Origin: Streblospio benedicti
Lineage: Eukaryota; Annelida; Polychaeta; Spionida; Spionidae
Direction of reading: 5' to 3'
Assembly: GCA_019095985.1 (NCBI GenBank)
Contig: CM032659.1
Location: forward strand, 7,107,971 to 7,171,970
DNA: 64,000 nucleotides
Positions 46,097-57,302 of the stretch are shown piece by piece. The translations under genes were made by a program, and so were the position numbers. The notes beneath the pieces were generated by a model. That model saw only the letters and a program-made list of their open reading frames with translations. It was not told the DNA's origin and ran no database searches. The stretch's first letter is position 1; each line of letters opens with the position of its first letter.

Positions 46097-47479
46097 ACCA
46101 GCCTTTACTCATCTGCTGCTGAATGAAAACAGTCCTGTATGTATAAGGTTGATCTTGAACAATGGTAGACTAACATAATGCAAACTTAACTAAATCTAGA
46201 CAATTAAATCGATAAAAGCAAATTCCTTGTTCTATATAAATGTAGTTTGAATGGGAGATTAGATATGCAAACGTGGTGGAAATATTATAATTCGATTGTG
46301 AATTATTACAGAATGTTCATCATTTTCATTTTCGTTTCTCACTGTGACATATTAGAACAAGTGAACGCCTGGGACTAAATGCAGCACATTAATATTAGCG
46401 ACTCTTCGTGCAACTGTTCGGGGTGCATCTAAAACACTCAGATGTCAACGGCATGTCAGGTTCTTATTAATGCTGTGGTATTCTTTGACGTCTGTTTCAG
46501 TTTGCTTTATTGAAATGAATTTTTAACAAAAATCAAATTATTGTGAAATATGCTTAAGGATCGTTTGAAACAACATTAGTAATTATTTATCTATATTCCT
46601 GAGGGTCTGGGACGTTTGTAAACACAATTTTCAAATGGCATAATTTTCAACTATACCTATATACTATACTCGAGGGAGGTAATATATGGAAGCAATGAAT
46701 AAAATTTGAAGTAAACTTTATAGGATCATACCATAGACCATTAGATCGTCAAGTCAGGGAATTCAAATGGATAGAAATATTAAATGATAATTCAAAAATA
46801 AAAAATGAACAACAAATTAGATTATTACAAGCCTGGGTTTAAAAGAATTATACTTTCAGTGACTTGTTGGGTGAGTTAGAGAGTGATTTACAGGATAGGG
46901 AACAGTGAGTGGAAATGTTCATTGCTTACATACGTTGTTTTCTCACCTGGCATACATGTACACTGAACTTGACTTCAATAAGTGCTAGGATTGTTAATAT
47001 TACTATTGTGGATGGGAACGTTATGTCAATTATTACTAATTAATTGTCATTTTAGATATTTGAATAACTACTAATGTGTGATACTCTGTTATTGTTAATT
47101 TTCATATTAATTATTGTGTTACTGTCTAATATGTAAATAATATGTGATATAAGTATGAGTGTACTGAAATGTAAAAGACAGAATAGCAAACTAATTGATA
47201 ACTTTATGGAAGTACATTACCAGCAGTGTACATAGCTACTATACAGATTTGATAAGGACCGATAGGTCGTTGTAACAAATAATAACAAAATGACAATTTA
47301 ATTTTGACCATTTTTGAAAAAAAAATGGAATAAATGCAGCTGATCAGAGGAAGAGGTAGAAAATTAACATCTACTCGTACTATAAATTGATGACATATTT
47401 TTTAAACCAGCTACATTTTGGATGTGTTATACTATAGAAATTACATTCACTAATGAGGCATAGTCTAATTTAAAAGTCT
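46097..47479. other. Noncoding, with one protein-like patch
   Basis: About 46721-46917 (+) gives a translation that looks protein-like (HRPLDRQVREFKWIEILND..., then a leucine- and acid-rich part). It is short, interrupted and of no family I recognise. The rest is AT-rich. Confidence 0.4.
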
Positions 47480-47715
47480 TCATTTGAGTATCTGAGCAAT
47501 ATTTTCATTAGCATCTTCTCCATCATTATCGGCCGTTTCACTATCGTCTGTGTTGTCCTTTTCATTTTGAATTCCTAATAACAGATCAATAGGCATTTCA
47601 GGAGCAATGGATCGTCTTGACCACTGCGGTTCCAATTGATCGCCTGTTCTTACCCACCCATAATCGCTTGAATGGGTCATGAACCCCTTTGAATTGAAAG
47701 GGTCTAGGATTCACT
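47480..47715 (-). pseudogene. Fragment of the same multicopy invertebrate protein type
   Basis: The translation contains YGWVRTGDQLEPQWSRRS followed by PEMPIDLLLGIQNE and an acidic tail. It is comparable to the GHGW...G.C.PV and acidic end of the fragments at 20180 and 24656. Only the C-terminal part remains. Confidence 0.5.
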
Positions 47716-49128
47716 CTTTTAATTGTGATCGTAAGAGAATCTTTGCTTAGCTGATGTACATGTACTGTCATCGTATAGCCTAAACTGAAAAGTTTAGTAC
47801 ATCACTTTTGCTCTCATTTGTGACGGTTATCAAGTCATCTGCAGACTGTCACTGGATAATTTGATTTATTAGCATTTGAACATTCTCTTCAACAAAATAA
47901 CATTTGCGCTGCATTGTGTTAAAAACAACTGCCAATTGTCTTTATTTTTCATCAAAATAGCATTGTTGACACTTACGATACATCACGGGGGAAGGGAGTG
48001 GGGAGCTAGCAGAAAACAATTTAAATCAAAAAATGGAAAAGCACATATTTAATAAAATCAACCTCTCCCCCTTCATTACAATTTTTCATAGAACAACATG
48101 CACTTCAGGGGTTACACTTTTCATATACATGTTACCATCTGGGAGTCACATGTACGTGCCCAGTTAACACTGGAGTTTGCACTGGGTTGCCTTTGTCCTG
48201 AAAAAAGATACCTCTACGTTGATTATTGGTTTGTATAAATGTGGATTGTTAAGAAACGTTAATGAACGTGCCCATGGATTCTCTACACACGGCAATGCCG
48301 GTATATCCGCAAGATGACCTGTGAGTTATCATCGAACGCCCTTTGATCCACGTCATTCAAAGTTATAAGCCACTGACACACGCCAATAACGGGGGCAATC
48401 CATTGGCATTTACTCGATGCCCCGTCATACCACAACACTTTCATTGACTACCTTTGACTTCCTCCTACACACAGCGTATTAAGAATCCCCCCAATCTATC
48501 ACAGTAATTGAAATCAAGCTAGATATATAAGCAGGTGCCAAGACATTGTACAGCTTTCTAAATAGCAGAAGTATATTATTTATAATTCTCTGTGGTATAG
48601 GAAGCTACAGAAGTTGACCTAGAGTTTCAGCAATATGGGATCTTGTCAGACACCTATGACCTCCGTGACCTCACTAGCTTTTTCTTTGTCATTCTTATAC
48701 TATGGTATTGAGTTTGCTGTGACCACTTCAAAACTTCTTTACACCTCTATGATTTAGCTTGATTACCGTCGATTTTCATGGGCGCGAGTTTGTTCTGTAA
48801 CCTGAGCAAGTCCTGACACCCAATACCCGGTGATGCAGTGCGAAATATACACCAAATCCATATGTAGTCGATGGTGGATTGTGGCAGGCAGCCGGTATTT
48901 GTCAACATTAAAAGGGGGAAACAGCACATAATTATCTTCATTAAAGGTGCACATTTGCTGCGTCAATTGTTGTATATGCTATTGTATATACGGTTTAAAA
49001 CTGCAAGATGAAGGAAGGCAACGTTTCCGTATAAGGGTTTCCCAGTCACCAAACTGAAGAAGTGTAGAGCAGTCCCATGGTTTCTGCCACTGCCTCATTT
49101 TCTCACTGGTACCTCCGCTGTATTTATA
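47716..49128. other. Noncoding stretch
   Basis: No gene, RNA or repeat that I can name. Confidence 0.5.
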
Positions 49129-49302
49129 GGTAGATCCAGGAGGGCGGGGGCACGCCCCCCCCTATTTCGCCACCAAAATACCTCATTTTCATAGGGATTT
49201 TTACACGTCTGCCATCGATCGCGTGTAGATAACCCTTAAAATCCCCGAAGTGCGCCTCGTCACCCCCCCCCCCGGCCTCTTTTCTAAAAATCTAGATCTG
49301 CC
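49129..49302. mobile_element. MITE with GGCAGATCCAG ends (copy 3)
   Basis: GGTAGATCCAGGAGGGCGGG at the left and AAAATCTAGATCTGCC at the right. The interior has ACCAAAATACCTCATTTTC and GCCATCGATCGCG, both shared with the copy at 57154. Confidence 0.8.
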
Positions 49303-50635
49303 ACTGGTATTTGCTTTATGTGTCGCCCTGCAAACTGCAAAAAAAAAAAGACAGAAAAGGACCACGGAATCGATCATTTGATTTTCACAAAGAGTCACAT
49401 GGGACACTTGTTTAGCAACGGTGGACGGGTTAAAAACAGGCAGGTAAGATATTTGCAGTTTTGTTGGAACTGTTTTACGCATTTGTGCTTCTGCTAAATG
49501 TGTGCTCTATTATTTATTAACAAGTCAAATATGGATGAATTTAGAGTGTATTTCATGGGGTTTACATACTGAAAATAGCAGAAGTGGAATGCTATGTTGG
49601 CCGCATTCACTTAACAGCTATCTATATTCATTTTCTCTAATGCACTTGAAAGATTTCATCCCATTTACCGTTGCAGACATCACATTAGGACATTGCGGCA
49701 GCTGCACGTTGTAGTATGGACATGTGTATCTGCAGGTTATGATTTTGGGCAAGGTATAGCTTATAAAATAAACGGGTGATTGTCACTCATATTACAAACT
49801 GTTATTGAGTTTGCTGCACAATAAGAAAGAAGACATGAAAGTGGGGTAACACACTCTTTGACAGACATCAAAGAAGCGCGCACCCAGTCAAGGTTGAAAT
49901 TCTTCTGGCGTAAATTGCTCTCTGTGAGCGTAGATTTAATCCTCAGTATTGATTCATCATGGGATTGTATTAACGTGTGTAAATAGCACATATAGTGACT
50001 CAATTAAGTTCTCAATTGGTCAATTAGTGGGATTAATCAAACATACAACAGATCAATTAGTGCGACTATGGGATCATGCATAATTAACTAGGAAGGAGGA
50101 ATTGGTCATTTGGTCAGGATTGGGGTCGTTCCCACGATTTTCATATTGGCTATAAGGGGAGAGGGGTCTGGGGCGCTTAGTTTTTAATGCATCCGTAAGG
50201 AGTTGAGCGTTACTCAGTTTAATAATGCTGCAATCAGCTCACCACGTATACTAAGTAATTGAAATCGACATTGTCGTCATCCTGAGAATCGGGTAACTAC
50301 GGGGGGTGGGGGTGTTACACAATTTTTATTGACGCCTTTGGAGAGAGGGAGGGGGGTTGCTCGTGTTGATAGTTTCTATTCTCCACCCCTGTGCGATAAA
50401 TTATGCAAGCTCCCTAAACACGCTCATTTACAGGCTTGATTTTTAATCCATATAGATAAAAATTACTGCGGTTACACAAGGTAACATAAGGTCCCATACT
50501 TTCTTCAGACAAGTTCATGTGATCTTTTCAGGAAAACCATCATTGGTATACCGTGCGTTTCCCCAACCCTGCTAGGCGGCTCCATGAACATGAACATAGA
50601 CAGTTGTTCGGTCATGCAACTTTTTAACATCTTGC
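49303..50635. other. Noncoding stretch
   Basis: AT-rich, with G-rich patches near 50155 and 50300-50355. No gene is supported. Confidence 0.5.
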
Positions 50636-50639
50636 TGCT

Positions 50640-50805
50640 TAGGATATTGGTATCGTTCTAGTATCAAAACACGGGGCTGTGAGTTCGAATCCCGCTAGGG
50701 CCACAAATGGAAGCTTAGTGTTGAAACCTGTCTTCAGCTATGTCGATATCGTGGCCGGTAGGAATGTTCTTGCTACAGAGAACTGAGAGAGAGAGAGAGA
50801 GAATT
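50640..50805 (+). mobile_element. Possible tRNA-derived SINE fragment
   Basis: GTGAGTTCGAATCCCGC at about 50679-50695 fits a pol III B box, and a (GA)n tract at 50786-50801 could be a tail. No convincing A box is seen upstream, so this may be a 5'-damaged copy. Confidence 0.4.
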
Positions 50806-51141
50806 AGAATTGAAAACTTCAATGGACTGCAACTAGAGATCCACCTCTGCAACTCAAACTAACACCCAATACCCGTCCGTTTTACAGCAAGCTGCGACTG
50901 AGTTAGAGACGACTCCAGTGGCATGTTGCCAGGCCACATTTAGATGTAAATGTGGTGGTTTATTTTTTTTGTTTATTTTATTATTAAAAAAATGATGAAA
51001 ATGTGGTGGTTTATAGTCCTGGTCCAAGTTTTGCTCTCACGACTTAACAATTTACACCAGGTCATTGGCCCACTAATTAATCATCAATTGATCATGTATT
51101 ATATGCTTGCATTGGCAGCACATTCAGCGCACAATGCTATT

Positions 51142-51319
51142 CACTCACTCACTCACTCACTCACTCACTTTCAAACTCAATGGACCTGTACCTAATAAAC
51201 CCAATGGCCTGTGCCTGCAGGATGAGTTTTGCTCAACACCACCACCAGACCCGACCGGAAATCGAACCCACGACTTTCTGGTCACAAGTCCAACTCCCGA
51301 ACCACTCGGCCACAGAAGC
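51142..51319 (-). mobile_element. tRNA-derived SINE with (AGTG)n tail
   Basis: Read on the minus strand from 51319, it starts GCTTCTGTGGCCGAGTGGTT (A box TGGCCGAGTGG) and has the B box GGGTTCGATTTCC about 35 bp further on. After about 70 bp of non-tRNA body it ends in (AGTG)n at 51142-51170. The head resembles a serine- or leucine-type tRNA without a proper variable arm. The lack of clean acceptor and anticodon stems argues against a functional tRNA. Confidence 0.75.
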
Positions 51320-51459
51320 ACACAATCATTTCCATTAAAAAAGGAAAAAGAAAAAGAAAAAAAGGATAGATATGTTCAAACTAATCAGCTGCCTGGTGCC
51401 GGCACGCACGTCCCGCATTATCTGGATCAGCACGGATTGACAGCTGGATCAATACCCGA

Positions 51460-51540
51460 TCACGCCGCCGCCGCCGCTGGAGGGCGGTGATTAGTGGCCG
51501 CTACTGACCGCAGGCGGCGGCGGCAGCGGTAATCAAATTA
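51460..51540. promoter_or_regulatory. CCG/CGG-rich CpG block upstream of gene B
   Basis: CGCCGCCGCCGCCG at the left and GGCGGCGGCGGCAGCGG at the right form a potential hairpin-rich CpG patch about 1 kb before the gene B start codon. A promoter role is inferred from position only. Confidence 0.35.
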
Positions 51541-52553
51541 TCAGCCCCACATCCGCCGATGAGAGGGGGTGATGGACATAGAGGTGGATAGAGTCGGACC
51601 GAGTTGGTGTTCAATAGTATGATTATATGTAATGCTAATAGTATTATTACTGGTGTTTATAAAGAGCGTACACTCGTTGTTTGGTGTCTTAGATGTTTCA
51701 TTTCCAAAAAAGTGGATTCCTTTATGGATAGAAAGTGTTGCTAGGACAAGTTGAGGAATTGCAGGGCTAGTGGTGAATCTTTGCTCATATGTAACGCACG
51801 TGAAGCATGATTAGGATTAACAGGGAACAAAGTTGCTCAAAAATGTTGGTATGAACTGTGATGAAATTGAATTTTATGTTGGATATTGCAATAACATTGT
51901 AGCTTTCAGCATGTGCTGGTGTATCGTAAAAGCAGTGAATTACAACATGCCCCATGTATTATGCAAAATGTGCACAATGACACCTATACGCCATTGTTAC
52001 ATGGGACGTATTCGGCAATGATATTTGCAGGCTGATTATTTATTCATATTAATTATTGGCAACAGGTATAATTAAGCTTATGTGGACACGGTCGTTCAAC
52101 GCGGATAAGACGCGTGGATAGCAGCGTACACGGGCAAGAAGTAACATGCAATAGTAGGGCATGTTTTAGTCATATATATTGCTGTCAAGTTGTAACCGAA
52201 AACACTGATGGTTAATTGTGATGCTGTTCTCTTGTTGACTGGTTTTCACATTTATTACAGTGATTGGTGTGTGCAATTAAACAGACTCTAGTTGGATAAT
52301 GATGTGTTTAAAGGAGTTTGTGGATTCTAAATTGGAAAATGTATGGATGGAGATACATGCATAGTGAATGAAAACTAAATGACTAAATGTACATGTGTTT
52401 TTGGATGGAAAAGGTGTGTTCTAGTGTGTGTCAAAGGCCAATGATATAGACACAGATTGTGCTTTTGGGATCATAAACAAAATTAGCATTTTGCATGAAT
52501 ACAGAGTAGTGAACATTTTGCTCCTGATCCTGGTTACCCATTGACATCCCACA
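51541..52553. other. Noncoding stretch upstream of gene B
   Basis: No other gene is seen; it may contain the gene B leader. Confidence 0.5.
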
Positions 52554-53164
52554 ATGGATTTACGTCCAAGTAATGAAGAGGTCGGATGGTCACTCCAATT
52601 GGTCAGTGCTTCACGCCTGGCCACTAACATCTTGATGCTCCAAACAGCCTGTGTCATCCTGACCCACCCGGTGTCTTTACATGTACAAGGGGCCAGTGTG
52701 GTGGCTAGAACCACCAAAGAGAGCAGCAGCTACTTCAATACCAACACTTCTCAGCATCACACAAACTATGGGAATCTCGCTGATAGAGTAGACAATAACG
52801 TGGATCCTACACGTAAATCATCCCATATGCTGCCCGGCCAGTGGCTTCCTGGTGCGCGAAGTAATGAGCAAAGTGGGCACGGAGCGCCGGAGGCCTCGGG
52901 CGATGGGTGGAATCACCCCGACAACAGCAGCATTGCCTCGGCCGCCGCCGCAGCAGCAAAGGGGCTCTCGTCGCCTGCTGGGTTGATGAGGGAGGAGGAA
53001 CCACTTACAGGATTAATCCACACGGACAGTGATGGTGGCAATTCAACAACTATAGCAGCCAGCACTCATGTATTGAATACAGACAATACACCGGTAGAAC
53101 TGGAACCTAACAGGCAAAATGCTGTTCAGAATGGCAGCAGCAGCGGCGGCGGCGGCGGCGGCAA

Positions 53165-53195
<31 letters not shown>

Positions 53196-53570
53196 AACAA
53201 CATCAGCAGTCACATAGCCTCCCACCTCACCACCACCAGCAGCCCATCTCACCAAGAAGGCAGCAACAACGGCCTCAAAGACTCTCTCAACGCGTCCTCT
53301 TCTAGCTTGGACGACCCCGCCTCCGCCTCCTCCTCCTATGGCCCCGGGGGCCGGCGGCTCGGCCTGGGCGGTCACACGTACGTGATCTGCATGTTGTCGG
53401 GACTGGTGTGCCTCGCCATCCTGTTCACGCTGTGCGGCCTGTTCCACAAGGCCGAGGCGCACCAGAAGGACGGGGACTGCGGGATGCCGATGGGGGGGCG
53501 GCGGGGGCTCGGCGGGGACGGATACCTCATATCGTCGTTTTTTGACGATGCCAACGACGCCGACCTGTAG
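52554..53570 (+). CDS. Gene B: low-complexity single-pass membrane protein, paralogue of gene A
   Basis: Unrecognised family; 338 residues from an ATG in good context (CACAATGG). There is a moderately hydrophobic segment at about 22-46 (possible signal peptide or anchor), then a long hydrophilic region with many sequons (NTS, NSS, NGS, NDN-rich) and an S/G/N homopolymeric tract around 195-225. The transmembrane helix lies at about 275-297, with a tail starting CGLFHKAEAH, a Gly/Arg-rich insert and the end LISSFFDDANDADL. The helix and tail match gene A closely (YVI..LSGLV.LAI.FT.CGLFHKAEAH.KD) while the outer regions hardly align, so selection acts on the membrane part and tail. The length of the frame, the codon bias (GC-rich tail) and the paralogue support a real gene. 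Topology and function are inferred only: a receptor accessory or channel beta-type subunit is one possibility, with no direct evidence. Confidence 0.87.
53130..53220 (+). repeat. Trinucleotide-rich coding tract (S/G/N runs) in gene B
   Basis: Runs of AGC, GGC and AAC codons encode Ser, Gly and Asn homopolymers. The complementary frame gives a spurious polyalanine reading. Confidence 0.9.
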
Positions 53571-55500
53571 GAGTTGTCGCTAGTGTATGTGTGGAAGGTT
53601 TTGAGCGACAGATGAATGTGTGTGATATTGGTGATTGGGGAAAGGATGATTATTAAAGGGTAGTTGAAATTAAGGGGTGGATCTGTGCGTATGCAAGTGC
53701 GAATATACGTGTTTCGGCCGTATAGATAGTTAGACTATTATGACAAGTACGGGGCACCGTGCAATTGTGTTTTAAGTAGGCGATTTACAAGTGGATTGTA
53801 TCTCAATCTTAAAACTAAAGTATGAGCAACATGATTTGTGCGTGTGCTTGTGCGAAGAAAAGTGTCATGGCCATCTGGATTAGTATACATATAAACAATA
53901 TTGTTGACAGTTGATTATACTATGGCATTCTCAGTTATTGCTTTAGATGAAGTATGTGTGCATGAAGTGTTACAGACTAAGGAACACAAGGCGTTTTACA
54001 AGTGGATTCAATCTTGTACTAACGTATGAGCAACATGCAGATTCTGCAAGGTGAAGACGCCACCCAAATACAACGCATAGTAATTAGAAATAAGCTAGGT
54101 CATGCAAGACCATGGGTTTGAGGATTAAAGTTGTGATAGGCAATTTGGACAGAAAAGCTATTGGCTTAGACCCGCGTTACACACAAGCGATCGTAGGCAA
54201 ACTCTTGGAACGCATCTGCACGTATTGTGTCAAGTGGTCAACTTGGGCGCGTTGAGGCACCATTGAACGTAGTTAAAATGCATGGTGCGACGAGTTGCTA
54301 AGCCAAGTGAAGTTTTACTTATGATTGTGAAAGTATTGCGATCCCCAGAAGCAGCATAACTATTTTAGCGTACTTTAACCAAACTGTATTTTCGTCCAAA
54401 AAATGTGAACATGTTCAAAATTTCCTGACGAATTTGCCAGTTCGCCAGTGCACGTAGAGGTACGTAGTTGGAATTCGCTCATGTGTAAAGCAGGCTTATT
54501 ATGCCCGGAACATACGTATGAAACGAAAATATTCCTAGCCATTGACATTAGAGGCAACTGGAAGCATAGTTTTAACAGAAGTATGAATGTTGCAGAATAT
54601 GATGTTACAAATTTCATAGATCACCGTTTTCCCGAACTGTGATAGGGACATGTCAAAGGACAGAGGAATAACCCAAAAAAGTTTTATTTCATCTGTTATG
54701 GTTTGACCTTATAGGATGTTGCCGCTCAATTGCTGAGAACTAATCGGTGAGGTGTGTTGTATTGACATATTTCTTAAGTCAACATGGGTCAATGAATGTG
54801 TGCGTGATTACTCATTGGCACCTATTGCCAATGGTAACACTAGTACATGACCAAGTGAGTTTGTATTCATTTCACTGTAGTTTTATATATATTCTCCTTA
54901 CTGCGTCTAAAAGGAAATTCATGTTACTGTTTTTATTTTCACAATAAACTGTTACATAAGTACTTAAAACGTCATAGTTTCCTTTTTTGCTTGCACAATC
55001 TTTACCACTTTCTAACATTTCACCATGTTCTTGGTGCCGCCCCCCACCCCTCTCCCCCGAAGACCATATACACTGTCCCTCAGCTGAATCTTAATAGATG
55101 CGCTTTGGCTCTAGTTATGTGTCATAATGTTTGTACACTAAAACCCTACAGTGGCTGGCCTCATAAGGCCTGAATAGCGAGGAGGTCTCTTATCAGAGGT
55201 TCATGTTGGATGTTGGTATTCCTATATGCTGGTCTGTCACCGCTTTTCGCATTATGTAGTCTCATTACTTTCAGTAGGTGGTATTAATGGCCATGATCGG
55301 ATCTCTCCTGAAAACAGAGCATTTTCCCTATTATGCGTGATGCACATATCCATTCTTAGTTATTCAAATCAACTGACCGGCTAACATGGTGGAGTGAGGA
55401 CAATACAATACTTCCTCCAACCTCCAAATCGAGGCTCCTTGGAAAGCATTCGTCCGTCTCGTTGAAAGATTCCCTGTTGGACGTTGTACACCCTCTTCAC
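53571..55500. other. 3' flank of gene B, then noncoding
   Basis: No further gene is supported. A mariner-MITE-like fragment (TGGCTGGCCTCATAAGG..., GAGGTCTCTTATCAGAGG) lies near 55150-55200. Confidence 0.5.
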
Positions 55501-55514
55501 GCCCCAACCACCCA

Positions 55515-55640
55515 GCCGTGCACGTGACCTGAGCAGGCGACCGCGGCGGCCACGGGGATGGACGAGCTCGGCCCGGGCACGGGGGGATTACTTGCGGCGG
55601 CGGCCTGCGTCAGCGGTCACGTGAGGCGGTCGATGGGGTT
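55515..55640. promoter_or_regulatory. CpG-rich block with two CACGTG E-boxes
   Basis: A GC-rich island (GCGGCGGCC, GGCCCGGGC) in AT-rich flanks has CACGTG at 55521-55526 and again at 55618-55623 in a GTCACGTGA context typical of USF/TFE-type binding. No gene start could be tied to it. Confidence 0.4.
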
Positions 55641-55762
55641 CAGTGCACGGGTCAGACTGCGCACGTCTATTGATCTGTGCCCTGGTGGAATCACTTTAAC
55701 TTGATCATCGTGTTTGTGACGTAAAAGATCGCTCACAAAATGTCGTATTTTAATCACAGATG

Positions 55763-55892
55763 ACCTCCATTAAGTTCATTGGATATTGAATATTGAAATT
55801 GTAGTATTTAATTTTTTATGGTCCACGAGCCCGAAAATCCAATATCCAATATGTAAATGTACAGCTCAATATCCAATGAACTTAATGGAGGT
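55763..55892. mobile_element. 130-bp element with perfect 27-bp inverted ends
   Basis: ACCTCCATTAAGTTCATTGG and seven further bases are perfectly inverted at the other end. The flanks CACAGATG and TACAGATG (two bases displaced on the right) could be an 8-bp target duplication of hAT type. No coding capacity. Confidence 0.8.
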
Positions 55893-57153
55893 TTACAGAT
55901 GCACGTCTGGTAGTCCATGTCCATGTACATGTACTTGCCAGATAACACACCTTTGAAATTATGTGTATAGATCTAAATGAAAACCTATTTTAGACTTTGT
56001 GCAATGCTGGACAGACTGAAAAAATGTGCAGCTCTTCAGTAGAGGGCGCTGAACATACCAAACAGCTTTTTCATCTGATTTCAGTTATTGTGTTGGGGGG
56101 AAACAACATTATTTTTATGGCAAATGCGGAACAATGTATATTGCAAGTAGTCAATGACTTTACCTATTCTTCTGGGGACTTTCTCTCGTCAAATACAATA
56201 TTTTAACTGGATTAGTGTATTGCAAGGGTCTATGGTTGTTGCTCTCTTGCGCCTACCATCGCCAAGGCATTGTTCCGATGCAAGTCACAACTGTTGCAAA
56301 AACGTGGACATTAGAAAGTTATTTTAATACAAGAACATTTGAAACAAAATTTGATGTGCCTTGTTATCTGCCAACTGTCGGGATCCTTTACCCCTCTCTA
56401 ATAGTGTCATTTGATAGTTGCATATTTGTGCCATGGTTTCGAACGGCTTTTTGAATGGTAATTGTACTTTGGAGCAATATTGCGTATCTAGAGATTGTCC
56501 AGGTACTGAAGACAGTGTTGTTTATGGATATGGAAGTATCTTTTCAACAAGTGTTTCATTTTCCAAATTTCTTGATAAGAACTATGCCATAAGATAATGC
56601 AGGCACTGTGCAGTGTGCACATGCTACCTAGCCGGCAGATTGATTGCCTCATCCGGAGCCGTCCCACAAGCACCCTGGACACTGCCTGCTAGCAACAAAG
56701 CCGTTTATCATAAAGGTAAATTAATAGCACTTGCTCTTGGCAGAACTTTGAGAATGGCTGGTGGGTTATAGTGTCACTTGAATGAAGAAACAACTCATGG
56801 ATATACAGTTGTTGCAGCTTAGCACATTACATGTATATAACTCTGCTGGCAACTGATCGAAATTAGATTCAAATCTCGTTTGAGACCAAATTTCATATTA
56901 AATTCTCTCATGTGTTATGAACCATGATTCAATAAACCTCATTACACAATCGTGTTACAATAAATCTAATAAGCAGTTCATATGTAAGCAAGTTACACAA
57001 GGTGTCAGTATGTATCTAGTCAAACCGCGCCATGGCCGCAACATTGCTGCTGTCACATATTGACATGGATCAGTGCCAAAGCTCCAATGGCAAGTCCGAC
57101 ACCTAACCTGGAACTCTAAGTGCACTCGCAATGTAGGTCTTCGCATAAGCATA
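55893..57153. other. Noncoding stretch
   Basis: No gene or repeat I can name. Confidence 0.5.
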
Positions 57154-57302
57154 TCCAGGGGTGTGCCCAGCTCCCCCCCCCCCCTTCCGACCAAAATACT
57201 TCATTTTCGTAGCGTTTTGGCATGTCCGCCATCGATCGCGCGTACGAACCCATGATTTTTTAAGTGAGGCCCCCGCCCCCCCCTAAAAAATTGATCTGGC
57301 AT
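57154..57302. mobile_element. MITE with GGCAGATCCAG ends (copy 4)
   Basis: TCCAGGGGTGTGCCCAG at the left and AAAAAATTGATCTGGC at the right, with the shared interior CCAAAATACTTCATTTTCG and GCCATCGATCGCG. Confidence 0.75.

Noticed and set aside
51235-51319. A functional tRNA gene on the minus strand
   Set aside because: A and B boxes are present but acceptor and anticodon stems do not pair well, and the sequence runs on into a SINE body with a tetranucleotide tail.
51107-51490. 127-codon plus-strand frame
   Set aside because: It crosses the tetranucleotide tail and SINE in antisense and ends in a CCG repeat.
53043-53462. 139-codon minus-strand frame inside gene B
   Set aside because: It is a complement of the GC-rich, trinucleotide-rich coding strand. 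The plus frame is supported by the paralogue.
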